From assembly GCF_039522165.1 (NCBI RefSeq), contig NZ_BAAADE010000001.1, forward strand, positions 62,001 to 126,000: a stretch of DNA of 64,000 nt, given 5' to 3'. Positions 53,594-62,394 of the stretch are shown one piece after another. The position numbers were made by a program, and so were the translations under genes. Source of the stretch: Paenochrobactrum glaciei. GTDB lineage: Bacteria > Pseudomonadota > Alphaproteobacteria > Rhizobiales > Rhizobiaceae. Below the pieces are notes generated by a model, which saw nothing but the letters and a program-made list of their open reading frames with translations, was not told the origin of the DNA and searched no databases. The number at the start of each line of letters is the position of its first letter. Positions within the stretch are counted from its first letter, which is position 1.

Positions 53594-54787
53594 TCAGCGC
53601 TCCACCAATGCCATTTTGGCGTTAAACCAGTTCATAAAGCCGGATGTCAGTAGACTGATGCCAAGATAGATCACCATCCAAATCGCCACGACCTCAATCG
53701 ACTGACCTGTCTGATTAAGCACTGTGCCGCCGACAGCCACGAGATCGGGATAACCGATAGCAATCGCCAGTGACGAGTTTTTCGTCAGGTTCAGATATTG
53801 GCTTGAAAGCGGCGGAATAATAATACGCATGGCCTGCGGAATGACGATCAAACGCATTGTCTGACGCGATCGAAGGCCAAGCGCTTCGGCTGCTTCTGAT
53901 TGGCCACGACTGACCCCCAGCACACCAGCACGAACCGTTTCCGCAATAAAAGCAGCCGTATAAAAAGAAAGCGCTAAAAACAGTGACATAAATTCCGGCT
54001 TGATTTGCGCACCGCCACTTAAGCTGAAAGTGCCAAGCTTCGGATAATCAAAGCTTAAAGGCATGCCGAGTGCCAGAAAGAACACGAATGGTAAACCGAT
54101 AATCAATCCCAGATTAACCCAAACAGTCGGAAAGGACTGAGCTGTGCGGATGCGCCGTTTGCGCGACCAGCGGCTGATAATAAATGCAGCCACGATACCA
54201 AACAAAAATACGATACCGACAATGCCAGCACCTTCCCCCCAGACAAAAGCCGGAAAGAAAAAGCCACGATTGTTCAGATAGGTATGAAGTGGCCATTCCA
54301 AGCTTTGCCGTGCTTCAGGCAAAATAGAAATAACACCGAAATACCAAAAGAAAATCACCAGCAAAGGTGGAATATTGCGGAAAACCTCCACATAGACCGT
54401 GCAAATTTTTCTGATCAGCCAGTTATTGGACAATCTTCCGACACCGACCAAAAAACCGACAACGGAAGCAACGATAATACCAAGTGCTGCCACGTAAAGC
54501 GTATTGACCAGCCCCACCAGCAGCGCACGGCCATAAGTGGAATCATTGGTATAATCGATCATCGTCTGGCTGATATCAAAGCCCGCACGCCCTTTTAGAA
54601 AAGCAAAACCGGATGCGATATTCGCTTTCTGCAAATTGGCAACCGTATTGCCAACAATCCAATATACAAAACTGACAACGGCGATAAAAACCAGCGCCTG
54701 ATAAAAAATACCGCGAATACGTGGATCATAAAGTAATGAGCCGCGTGCTGATTGTGTTGTTTCATGCGCTATCAAACCTGAGGTCAT
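53594..54787 (-). CDS. aapQ: General L-amino acid ABC transporter permease AapQ
   Basis: The protein has 397 residues. It has an N-terminal membrane segment, a long periplasmic insert and about eight helices. The core includes GLVNTLYVAALGIIVASVVG and the EAA loop SEAAEALGLRSRQTMRLIVIP. GAGGAAG lies 4-5 nt before the ATG. A 450-nt structured spacer separates it from aapJ. Confidence 0.93.
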   Translation of the reverse strand: MTSGLIAHETTQSARGSLLYDPRIRGIFYQALVFIAVVSFVYWIVGNTVANLQKANIASGFAFLKGRAGFDISQTMIDYTNDSTYGRALLVGLVNTLYVAALGIIVASVVGFLVGVGRLSNNWLIRKICTVYVEVFRNIPPLLVIFFWYFGVISILPEARQSLEWPLHTYLNNRGFFFPAFVWGEGAGIVGIVFLFGIVAAFIISRWSRKRRIRTAQSFPTVWVNLGLIIGLPFVFFLALGMPLSFDYPKLGTFSLSGGAQIKPEFMSLFLALSFYTAAFIAETVRAGVLGVSRGQSEAAEALGLRSRQTMRLIVIPQAMRIIIPPLSSQYLNLTKNSSLAIAIGYPDLVAVGGTVLNQTGQSIEVVAIWMVIYLGISLLTSGFMNWFNAKMALVER

Positions 54788-55237
54788 TTACTTCCTCACA
54801 GATGTTAAGCGGAGCTTGATAAAAGAGTAGCCAATACCAGCCCGGTCACTTTAGTGACCACGGTTGGCTTCTATCTCCGCCAGCTGCCCTGCCCTTTATG
54901 AGCACACAGCCTGAAACATGATAATGATCTGCATTTGCCGGAATTCGTGCCAAAGGCTTTTTAAAAGCCTTTAACACCTTATCATTATGATCGTCTTTAA
55001 TGATGATGGGCCGATCAGGGCAGCCACCACATGCTAAAAGACATTCGTTTATTTAAGGCTTATAGAGCCCGATTAAGCAGCACCGGCAAAACCCGTGTTT
55101 GAATACAAATTCAATCTATAAATTGGTCACACTAAAAATCACACGAGCTTTGAGATCATTCCTTATGCGTCAAGGAGACCGTATCTATTTTATTATACTG
55201 ATACGGCCGCCTTATCCGCGCCCCTCAAATCCGTTAT
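54788..55237 (-). promoter_or_regulatory. Structured aapJ-aapQ intergenic region
   Basis: Several complementary arms are present: CCGTATC/GATACGG just after aapJ (55179-55206); ATAATGAT/ATCATTAT (54921-54988) enclosing AAAGGCTT/AAGCCTTT (54952-54972); and AGCCAA/TTGGCT (54829-54869) enclosing GGTCAC/GTGACC (54844-54859). Hairpins after a binding-protein gene usually stabilise that mRNA part and reduce read-through to the permeases. No gene is seen. Confidence 0.65.
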
Positions 55238-56287
55238 TTACCGGATTGGCATGCCATATTGCAGGCCACCCTTCGTCCACTGAGCATTGATACCACGAGC
55301 AATTTTCAACGGGCTACCTGAACCGATATTGCGGTCAAACACTTCGCCGTAATTGCCAACGCCCTTGATGATCTTAACTACCCAATCATTTTCAAGCCCC
55401 AGATCAGTACCGATCTTGGTATCTGCTTCAGTGCCAAGCATACGCTTGATTTCAGGATTGTCGGAGTTTTTCATCTCATCGATATTCCCCTGATTAATGC
55501 CCATCTCTTCGGCATCCAGCATAGCAAAATGCACCCAGCGCACCACATCCGCCCATTGGGAATCACCTTGGCGAACAGTCGGCCCTAATGGCTCTTTAGA
55601 AATGATCTCCGGCAAGACGATATGATCATCAGGATTGGAGAGGCGCAAACGGATGGAATAAAGGCCGGATTGGTCGGTGGTATAAGCATCACAGCGACCG
55701 GCATCATAGGCCGCATTCACCTCATCCACCTTCTCAAACACAACCGGATTATATTCCATCTTATTGGCACGGAAATAATCAGCCAGGTTCAACTCGGTCG
55801 TCGTGCCTGCCTGCACGCAAACCGATGCGCCGGAAAGCTGTAAGGCTGAATTGATGCCCGCAAGCTTTTTAGCATTGATCATGAAGCCCTGACCGTCATA
55901 ATAATTCACACCGGTAAAATCGAGACCAAGCGATGTATCACGCCCGATTGTCCAGGTCGTATTACGGATCAGAACATCCACCTCACCCGATTGCAAAGCC
56001 GTAAAACGCTCTTTTGCATTGAGTGGTGTGAACTTAACTTTGGTTGGATCGCCAAAGATGGCTGAGGCCACAGCGCGGCAATAATCCACATCGAAACCTG
56101 TCCACTCGCCTTTATCATCCGGCGAGGCAAAACCTGTCAGCCCTGTATTAACGCCACATTGCAAAAAGCCCTTGGCTTGCACATCTTCCAATGTGCCCGC
56201 CGATGCACCGGCACTCATCATCACTGTCGACAATGCTGCACCGAAAATAATTTTTCCCACTACGCTCTGATGAATATTTTTCTTCAT
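55238..56287 (-). CDS. aapJ: General L-amino acid ABC transporter substrate-binding protein
   Basis: The protein has 349 residues from the ATG at 56287 (MKKNIHQSVVGK), with AAAGG upstream; the frame opens 19 codons earlier without support. A signal peptide (IIFGAALSTVMMSAGASA) is followed by a family 3 solute-binding fold: FLQCGVNTGLTGFASPDD, WTGFDVDYCRAVASAIFG and the hinge DQSGLYSIRL. It binds a wide range of L-amino acids in the periplasm and is the first gene of aapJQMP. Confidence 0.94.
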   Translation of the reverse strand: MKKNIHQSVVGKIIFGAALSTVMMSAGASAGTLEDVQAKGFLQCGVNTGLTGFASPDDKGEWTGFDVDYCRAVASAIFGDPTKVKFTPLNAKERFTALQSGEVDVLIRNTTWTIGRDTSLGLDFTGVNYYDGQGFMINAKKLAGINSALQLSGASVCVQAGTTTELNLADYFRANKMEYNPVVFEKVDEVNAAYDAGRCDAYTTDQSGLYSIRLRLSNPDDHIVLPEIISKEPLGPTVRQGDSQWADVVRWVHFAMLDAEEMGINQGNIDEMKNSDNPEIKRMLGTEADTKIGTDLGLENDWVVKIIKGVGNYGEVFDRNIGSGSPLKIARGINAQWTKGGLQYGMPIR

Positions 56288-56660
56288 TTGGTGTTTAACC
56301 TTTTTATTATTTTCCCCACGAACAACCCTCAGAGCGTACCGCATTTTATCAATTCCCCGGTAGATGCCCTATTAACCGATATGGGTCGATCTTATCACCT
56401 TCTCATGGAAGGCGATAAATCGCCAGTGGTCAAGAGATTTCGTGTTAAACTTTCTTATAAGAAATGAAACAAAACCCCACAAATTCAAGGGGAATTAGCA
56501 TTAATCAGCCATGCATTGACGTTATTTTTTAAAACCATTTTCAAAAATAAAAACCGTTAAAATCATCACAAATTCAGATAGATGCATAACATAAACCGAT
56601 GGTAATCCATTTTTCTATCCCTAAAAATAACAGAAAAATCACCGGCTCTTTTTTATTTTT
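56288..56660. other. Spacer upstream of aapJ and downstream of the PAP2 gene
   Basis: The spacer is strongly A+T-rich. It presumably holds the aapJ promoter. A weak CCCC/GGGG hairpin lies near 56477-56492; nothing else is seen. Confidence 0.35.
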
Positions 56661-57380
56661 TCAGCCTCGCGAAATAATATTTCTCAAGATAAGAAAATTA
56701 TACAACCACAAGCTCACAACCACACCGATGGTAAATCCGGCCAGAATATCGGTCGGATAATGAGCTGCAACCACCACACGGCTGAAAGTTAGCAAAAAAC
56801 AAAGCGGCACCAGCAACCAGCTGAGACGTGGCAGAAATTTAAGCGAAAACACCATTAAAATGCCTGCCATCATCGCATGTCCTGACGGAAAGCTTAAATA
56901 AAGATAACTGGCACTGAGAGGTGAGAAATATTCCGGCCCCACTTGTTCCAACAAATGCGGACGTGCACGCCCAACCAAATATTTGATCAGCGTCACTGGA
57001 ATACTGGCGCAAATGATTGCAAAAAAAAGATAAAGTCCAGCCTCGCGTGCACGCGCGATCAGTACTGAAGCTGGCTTTCCTGCCAGTTGCTTTAAATAAA
57101 AAGCACTCCCTGCCCAAATCAACAGCGCCAACACCAGCCAATAGCCTGACTTAATCATATTGGTTGATGAGGCCAATATTTGCTGAAACTTGGTTGTATG
57201 CTCTGTCCATGCTGCACTCACCTGCGCATCATATGGATGTACGAGCAACAAAATCACCGGCAAAACACATAAAGCCCATGTCATCGGCGCAGTCCAGCCA
57301 AATGGTTTTGGTTGCTTCACAATAGCAAAAAAATTCTTGAATATATAATTTATTGAAAATTGCGACGTCTTAACATTCAT
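56661..57380 (-). CDS. PAP2-family membrane phosphatase
   Basis: The protein has 239 residues with about six membrane helices. All three PAP2 signature blocks are intact: KYLVGRARPH (about 130-139), PSGH in YLSFPSGHAMMAG, and SRVVVAAHYPTD with the catalytic His and Asp. Such enzymes remove phosphate from lipid phosphates, including undecaprenyl-pyrophosphate or lipid A phosphates; the substrate here is unknown. AAAAGG precedes the ATG. It is divergent from metC. Confidence 0.9.
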   Translation of the reverse strand: MNVKTSQFSINYIFKNFFAIVKQPKPFGWTAPMTWALCVLPVILLLVHPYDAQVSAAWTEHTTKFQQILASSTNMIKSGYWLVLALLIWAGSAFYLKQLAGKPASVLIARAREAGLYLFFAIICASIPVTLIKYLVGRARPHLLEQVGPEYFSPLSASYLYLSFPSGHAMMAGILMVFSLKFLPRLSWLLVPLCFLLTFSRVVVAAHYPTDILAGFTIGVVVSLWLYNFLILRNIISRG

Positions 57381-57553
57381 AAATAATGCCTTTTAAAAAA
57401 CTAAATTCCATTTCGCAGCAGCGCACATCAAAAGCGCAACATGGTCATAATGATGGCCAGTGCTAAAAATAAGGTAAGCCGCTGTTCTTTTTTGCTCACC
57501 TATGCACAATTGCCAAGAGATTCATGCAAATTTAATAGCCGAGGCTTGCTCCC

Positions 57554-58726
57554 ATGACCAATAAAGACAGACAGAACAATTACGGCATCCACACGCGTCT
57601 TGCTCATGATGGCTATAATCCGCGTGATTATCATGGTTTTGTTAATCCGCCTGTTGTGCGCGCCTCAACTGTTTTGTTCCCGAATGCCGAGAGCATGATT
57701 GATGGCAGCCAGAAATATACCTATGGCACCAGAGGCACACCAACTACCGGCGCGCTCTGCGATGCTATCAACGCACTGGAAGGTTCAGAAGGTACTGTAT
57801 GCGTACCATCAGGGCTTGCAGCTGTTACCGTCCCGCTACTGGCCTTCTTGAGCCCTGGCGATCATGTGCTTTTTGTTGATTCCATCTACAATCCTACCCG
57901 CCATTTTGCCGATACGATTCTCAAGCGCCTCGGCATTGAGGTTGAATATTATCCACCGCATGCCGGCGCAGATATCGAAAAGCTTTTTAAAGCCAATACA
58001 AAAGTGGTTTTCACGGAATCACCTGCTTCCAACACATTTGAAGTCCAGGATATTCCGGCAATTGCAAAAGCTGCCCATGCCCGTGACATTATTATTATGA
58101 TGGACAACACATGGGCGACGCCGGTTTATTTCCGTGCATTGGATTACGGCGTTGATATTTCCATCCATGCCGCCACCAAATATCCATCCGGTCATTCTGA
58201 CATTCTGTTTGGCACGGTTTCGGCCAATAAGCGCTGCTGGCCACAATTGCTTGAAACGCACGGCACCTTGGGTCTTTGCGTTTCAGGGGACGACGCCTAT
58301 CAGGTGCTGCGCGGTATGCGTACAATGGGAATCAGACTGGAACACCACCAGAAGAGCGCCCTCACCGTTGCTGAATGGCTGGACAAGCATCCACTGACAG
58401 GCGAAATTCTACATCCGGCCCTGCCAAACCATCCTGACCACGCTTTATGGAAGCGCGATTTTTCCGGTGCATCAGGCGTATTTTCGATCGTGCTTGCTAA
58501 TAAGACCGATGAAGAAGCACGCAAATTCGTCAATGCGCTGCAAATCTTCGGTCTTGGCTACTCTTGGGGCGGTTATGAAAGCCTTGCGGTGGTTGTGAAT
58601 ATCAATGACCGCACGGTTTCGCGCAAAGATTATGGCGGCGCACTTATCCGCCTGCAAATCGGATTGGAGAATCCAGAAGATCTGATCGCTGATCTGGAGC
58701 GCGGCTTCGCAGCAATCGAATCATAA
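57554..58726 (+). CDS. metC: Cystathionine beta-lyase
   Basis: The protein has 390 residues. It is a PLP enzyme of the Cys/Met metabolism family: K209 in SIHAATKYPSGHSD binds PLP, and YTYGTRGTPTT and MDNTWATP are typical. The length and the ATKYPSGHSD loop favour the metC beta-lyase, which splits cystathionine to homocysteine, pyruvate and ammonia; other family members cannot be fully excluded. GAGG precedes the ATG. No SAM riboswitch was recognised in the 173-nt upstream spacer. A hairpin without a T tract follows at 58760-58793. Confidence 0.9.
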   Translation: MTNKDRQNNYGIHTRLAHDGYNPRDYHGFVNPPVVRASTVLFPNAESMIDGSQKYTYGTRGTPTTGALCDAINALEGSEGTVCVPSGLAAVTVPLLAFLSPGDHVLFVDSIYNPTRHFADTILKRLGIEVEYYPPHAGADIEKLFKANTKVVFTESPASNTFEVQDIPAIAKAAHARDIIIMMDNTWATPVYFRALDYGVDISIHAATKYPSGHSDILFGTVSANKRCWPQLLETHGTLGLCVSGDDAYQVLRGMRTMGIRLEHHQKSALTVAEWLDKHPLTGEILHPALPNHPDHALWKRDFSGASGVFSIVLANKTDEEARKFVNALQIFGLGYSWGGYESLAVVVNINDRTVSRKDYGGALIRLQIGLENPEDLIADLERGFAAIES

Positions 58727-58759
58727 AAGCCTTTATAATCTGATATTTGCCGTATTTTC

Positions 58760-58793
58760 CTCTTCCGCTCAAACATGTTTTGCAGCGGAAGAG
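58760..58793 (+). terminator. Hairpin after metC
   Basis: CTCTTCCGCT pairs with AGCGGAAGAG (10 bp, 14-nt loop), but no T tract follows; a possible factor-assisted terminator. Confidence 0.5.
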
Positions 58794-58867
58794 AGACGAA
58801 AAATGCCCTGCAAAGCTGGCTTTGTGAAAAAACTGACATTTTTTCTTTTAAAAGCCGGATTCAGGAC

Positions 58868-58896
58868 TTGCCAACTGCGAAACAAGCGCTTATTAA
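58868..58896 (+). promoter_or_regulatory. Promoter of tRNA-Pro copy 1
   Basis: TTGCCA and TATTAA are separated by 17 nt, 20 nt before the tRNA. The same layout occurs before copy 2. Confidence 0.7.
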
Positions 58897-58915
58897 GCCG
58901 TCATTCGCAAGATAG

Positions 58916-58992
58916 CGGAGCGTAGCGCAGTCTGGTAGCGCACCTGATTTGGGATCAGGGGGTCGCAGGTTCGAATCCTGCCGCTCCGACCA
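58916..58992 (+). tRNA. tRNA-Pro(TGG), copy 1
   Basis: The 77-nt cloverleaf has acceptor CGGAGCG/CGCTCCG, D arm, anticodon loop TTTGGGA (anticodon TGG), T arm with GGTTCGAATCC and an encoded CCA end. Confidence 0.97.
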
Positions 58993-59129
58993 TCACTAAG
59001 ATGAAGCGGATTTCTCCTTATAAAATTTGATCAAATGACACAGTGCAAGCCATTGCAGCTGTGCTATATTATTTTGTGAATTCAGCACCTTAAAAAGATA
59101 ATTTTTCTTTTAAAAGATAGATTTAGGGC

Positions 59130-59158
59130 TTGCAAAGTGTCAGACTAGCCCTTATTAA
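59130..59158 (+). promoter_or_regulatory. Promoter of tRNA-Pro copy 2
   Basis: TTGCAA and TATTAA are separated by 17 nt, aligned with the copy 1 promoter. Confidence 0.7.
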
Positions 59159-59178
59159 CACAGTCATTCGCAAGATAG

Positions 59179-59255
59179 CGGAGCGTAGCGCAGTCTGGTA
59201 GCGCACCTGATTTGGGATCAGGGGGTCGCAGGTTCGAATCCTGCCGCTCCGACCA
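59179..59255 (+). tRNA. tRNA-Pro(TGG), copy 2
   Basis: Identical in sequence to copy 1, with encoded CCA. It lies 33 nt before the NDUFS4-like gene. Confidence 0.97.
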
Positions 59256-59287
59256 TTACAAAAAAAGCGGATAGCAAGGTTCTCCAC

Positions 59288-59593
59288 ATGGTCGCACGTA
59301 TTTATCGCCCTGCAAAAACAGCCATGCAATCGGGCAAGGCCAAGTCAGAAACATGGTTTCTTGACTACGAACCACAATCTCCTCGTATTGTTGAACCTTT
59401 GATGGGCTATACCTCTGGCCGCGATATGCAGAGCCAAGTGCGTCTTAAGTTCGAAACCAAAGAAGATGCCATCGCTTATGCGACTCGTAACGGCATTGCT
59501 TATCGTGTTTTCGAACCGAATGAAGCCAAGCGTCGTCAGGTCTCCTATTCGGACAATTTCCGCTCAGACCGCTTGCAGCCTTGGACCCATTAA
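59288..59593 (+). CDS. ETC complex I subunit, NDUFS4 (18 kDa)-type
   Basis: The protein has 101 residues: MVARIYRPAKTAMQSGKAKS, WFLDYEP, then GRDMQSQVRLKFETKEDAIA and the C-terminal FRSDRLQPWTH. This matches the alphaproteobacterial homologue of mitochondrial NDUFS4, a supernumerary complex I subunit bound to the peripheral arm. AAGG lies about 8 nt before the ATG. It sits between tRNA genes rather than in a nuo operon, which is usual for supernumerary subunits. Confidence 0.9.
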   Translation: MVARIYRPAKTAMQSGKAKSETWFLDYEPQSPRIVEPLMGYTSGRDMQSQVRLKFETKEDAIAYATRNGIAYRVFEPNEAKRRQVSYSDNFRSDRLQPWTH

Positions 59594-59698
59594 TTTTAAC
59601 AGGATCATAAAATCCTTTTGAAATAATAGGATGGCAGCAAGACTCACCTTGCATTTATGTGTATTTGCGCACATAAGTTTGAACAGATTTACCAATTT

Positions 59699-59775
59699 GG
59701 TCCCGTAGCTCAGCTGGATAGAGCACCGGCCTTCTAAGCCGACGGTCACAGGTTCGAATCCTGTCGGGATCGCCA
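59699..59775 (+). tRNA. tRNA-Arg(TCT)
   Basis: The 77-nt cloverleaf has acceptor GGTCCCG/CGGGATC, anticodon loop CTTCTAA (anticodon TCT), T arm GGTTCGAATCC and encoded CCA. Confidence 0.95.
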
Positions 59776-59858
59776 TTATACCCCATATGTATTCAAGGCT
59801 TACGAATAGTAGCCCACTTGCTTAAAAACATTATATATCCTAAAGGCTTATATAGGTT

Positions 59859-59935
<77 letters not shown>

Positions 59936-60138
59936 TTATCTCTAAGAGAAATGAAATCCTCAACTAGAAAAGCTTGGGACAATAAGACACCCGTGTGATG
60001 CTGTCGTATTTCTTATACGCGCATATATAAGCTATTCTAGCTAAAATGAATAAAACCATACAATTACTGCAAGTAATGCAGGCTATCGACGACGCAATAA
60101 AGACAAATAAAGCGATGTTTTACACTCGATTAGCGCAT

Positions 60139-60181
60139 AAAAAAAGCAGGAGAAACTGTTTTGTTTCCCTGCTTTTTTTTA
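60139..60181 (-). terminator. Terminator of the pqq operon, probably bidirectional
   Basis: AAAAAGCAGG-GAAAC pairs with GTTTC-CCTGCTTTTT, flanked by A and T runs, just past the pqqE stop. Confidence 0.88.
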
Positions 60182-60200
60182 TTAATCAGCGATAATGCCG

Positions 60201-61325
60201 TTAAGCAAAAGTTCGGTAGGTGAAGCTTTCCGGCACAGGTGCCTTTGAATTTTCTTCCGCCATCGAAGTTACCAAATCGCGCAGTGGTGAACGCACACAG
60301 ACAGGATCTGTCGCACTTGCATCCCCTGCAATCGCCATTGCCTGACAGCGGCAACCGCCGAAATCAATTTCTTTACGGTCGCATGTACGGCACAGGTCCG
60401 GCATCCAGTCATCACCGCGATAAGCGTTGAACGCATCGCCATGATACCAGATATCCGCCAGCGCTTTATCTTTGATATTATCAAAACTCAATGACGGGAT
60501 TGTTTCTGCCGCATGGCATGGCAACACACGTCCATCCGGCGTGACATTCAAACCAATACGTCCCCAGCCGCCCATACAGGCTTTAGGATAAGACGAATAA
60601 TAGTCAGCCGGGACATAATCGATCACCAGACGGCCTTCCAGCCGTTTGCGCGCCTCTGCCACGGTTTTATTGGCAAATGCGACCTGTTCACGCGTTGGCA
60701 GTAATGCAGCTTTGTTTTTTTCTGCCCAACCATGAAACTGCACCGTCGCAATTTCAATACGGCGCGCACCAAGAGCAATGGCGAGCTCCAGCATGTCATT
60801 GAGCTGCTCCATATTCTGCTTGTGGCAGACAGCATTCACAGTCAGCGGAATACCGGCATCACCAACCCATTTGGCAACAGCCATTTTGCGGTCAAAACCG
60901 CCTTTATAACCACCGACACGATCAGCAGAGACAGCATCTGTGCCCTGAATGGAAAGCTGGACGTGATCCAGCCCCGCCTCACCCAGCGCTTTTACACGCT
61001 GTTCGTTGAGGCCAATGCCGGATGTGATCAGATTGGTATAAAGACCAATATCGACCGCCGCTTTGGTCAGCTCCAGCAAATCACGCCGTGCTGCCGGTTC
61101 ACCACCGGACAGATGCAGATGCAGGACACCCATTTTGGCAGCCTGACGAAAAGTTTCAATCCATTCTTCCGTCGAAAGCTCCTTTTTCACGCCAATCAGC
61201 TCCAACGGATTGGAGCAATAAGGACAGGAAAGCGGACAACGATGGGTCAGTTCGGCAAGTAATGCCATTGGCGGCGGCGCAAGCTTTTTTTGAGCAGCAT
61301 TTACCGCCAAATTAGTGGCAGTCAT
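60201..61325 (-). CDS. pqqE: PQQ synthase, radical SAM protein PqqE
   Basis: The protein has 374 residues. The radical SAM cluster motif CxxxCxxC is C30/C34/C37 in THRCPLSCPYCSNP. LHLSGGEPAARRDL follows, and a C-terminal SPASM region carries auxiliary cluster cysteines (CRTCDRKEIDFGGCRCQ). It joins the Glu and Tyr side chains of PqqA. The ATG overlaps the pqqD stop by 4 nt. Confidence 0.96.
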   Translation of the reverse strand: MTATNLAVNAAQKKLAPPPMALLAELTHRCPLSCPYCSNPLELIGVKKELSTEEWIETFRQAAKMGVLHLHLSGGEPAARRDLLELTKAAVDIGLYTNLITSGIGLNEQRVKALGEAGLDHVQLSIQGTDAVSADRVGGYKGGFDRKMAVAKWVGDAGIPLTVNAVCHKQNMEQLNDMLELAIALGARRIEIATVQFHGWAEKNKAALLPTREQVAFANKTVAEARKRLEGRLVIDYVPADYYSSYPKACMGGWGRIGLNVTPDGRVLPCHAAETIPSLSFDNIKDKALADIWYHGDAFNAYRGDDWMPDLCRTCDRKEIDFGGCRCQAMAIAGDASATDPVCVRSPLRDLVTSMAEENSKAPVPESFTYRTFA

Positions 61326-61615
61326 TCCACAACCTCAATCATACGACGATTGGCCAGTTCCTGAACAAATTTCAGCACATCGCCACCAATCTGGTCGCGC
61401 GGCGCATTGTAATCTGTCGCGAACTGGTCGCAAATAGCATCGATTGAACGTACGCCATCCAAAGCATTCACGATGGTTACGGCAATCTCATCAACTGCCA
61501 TCGCACGTTCAGGTGCCAGCAAAACAGTTTGTCCGCGCACATCATCAACCCGCAGGCGCACACCGCGCGCAAGCTTGACAATATTCGACGCCAGAATAGT
61601 TACACTGTCACTCAT
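61322..61615 (-). CDS. pqqD: PQQ biosynthesis chaperone PqqD
   Basis: The protein has 97 residues with a winged-helix RRE-type peptide-binding fold: RLRVDDVRGQTVLLAPERAM, then SIDAICDQFATDYNAPRDQI and a C-terminal FVQELANRRMIEVVE. It presents PqqA to PqqE. It is coupled on both sides by ATGA overlaps. Confidence 0.94.
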   Translation of the reverse strand: MSDSVTILASNIVKLARGVRLRVDDVRGQTVLLAPERAMAVDEIAVTIVNALDGVRSIDAICDQFATDYNAPRDQIGGDVLKFVQELANRRMIEVVE

Positions 61616-62394
61616 GCTGAAACTTTCTTTGCAGCCAGTGCCTTATCCCATTCAGCATTCACGCCTTCTTTGCCGTCCCATGCGCCTGGCGGAATCATAC
61701 CCGGTGCAACATAGGCCAAATAAAGCGCATCCAGCTGCGACCACAATACATCAGTTTTAAAGGTCAGTGCTGCCGCAACAGCATCCTGTTTTTCCAATGT
61801 GTCGGCATGTTCCATCACATAAGCCAAGCCATATTCCACATCGACCGGCGCTTCATTCAAACGCTGACGGAAATAAGACAAAGCATTGTCATCAGCAAAA
61901 GCATAATGCTGCAACAAACCAGCAATACGGTCTTTATGAATTTTCGGCGCGAATAATTCGGTCAAGGATGAAGCAACAGCATCAAGCAATGGCTTATCGC
62001 GTACATAATGCACATAAGCACCAACAGCAAAGCGGGTGCCTGCCAAAATACCTTTGCCGGAAGCTACATAATCTGCGTCCAGACCAACAGCTTCAGCCAA
62101 TTTCAGCCAGCGGCGGATGCCACCGCCTTCGTGCATACCGCCATCGTGATCTTCAATGCGTGAACGCCACGCACGGCGCATGTTCACATCCTCACAGCGC
62201 GACAGAAATGCTGCATCCTTCATCGGAATGCTGCTCTGATAGCAATAGCGGTTGATCACCCATGCACGCACTTCCGTGATGGTGCTTTCACCGCCATGCA
62301 AGCGCACATGAAACGGATGCTTGTCATGATAACGCTCCTGCCCGATTGCCAGCAGCCTTGCGTGAAAATCTTCTTTGCTTGCAGCCGGTTTCAT
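61612..62394 (-). CDS. pqqC: Pyrroloquinoline-quinone synthase PqqC
   Basis: The protein has 260 residues from the ATG at 62394, which overlaps the pqqB stop as ATGA and has AAGGAG 7 nt upstream; an in-frame TTG lies two codons earlier. HPFHVRLHGGEST, NRYCYQSSIPMKDAAFLSRC and DHDGGMHEGGGIRRWL are PqqC signatures. It carries out the final cofactor-free oxidation and ring closure to PQQ. Confidence 0.96.
   Translation of the reverse strand: MKPAASKEDFHARLLAIGQERYHDKHPFHVRLHGGESTITEVRAWVINRYCYQSSIPMKDAAFLSRCEDVNMRRAWRSRIEDHDGGMHEGGGIRRWLKLAEAVGLDADYVASGKGILAGTRFAVGAYVHYVRDKPLLDAVASSLTELFAPKIHKDRIAGLLQHYAFADDNALSYFRQRLNEAPVDVEYGLAYVMEHADTLEKQDAVAAALTFKTDVLWSQLDALYLAYVAPGMIPPGAWDGKEGVNAEWDKALAAKKVSA

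Larger units (their letters stand above)
58841..59255 (+). repeat. Tandem duplication of a tRNA-Pro transcription unit
   Basis: Two copies about 263 bp apart share the upstream block beginning TTTTCTTTTAAAAG (58841 and 59103), a promoter, the sequence TCATTCGCAAGATAG and an identical 77-nt tRNA. The interior upstream sequence has diverged while the tRNA has not. Confidence 0.85.

Noticed and set aside
57381..57553. Possible SAM-type riboswitch before metC
   Set aside because: No SAM-II or SAM-I consensus elements were recognised; only a weak imperfect AGGT/ACCT pairing.
58841..59255. Repeats as a CRISPR array or attachment site
   Set aside because: The repeats are two complete tRNA units with promoters, with no spacers and no integrase nearby.
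60046..60198. 50-codon plus-strand frame after tRNA-Pro(GGG)
   Set aside because: It has no ribosome site and reads through the pqq terminator; the product is not family-like.
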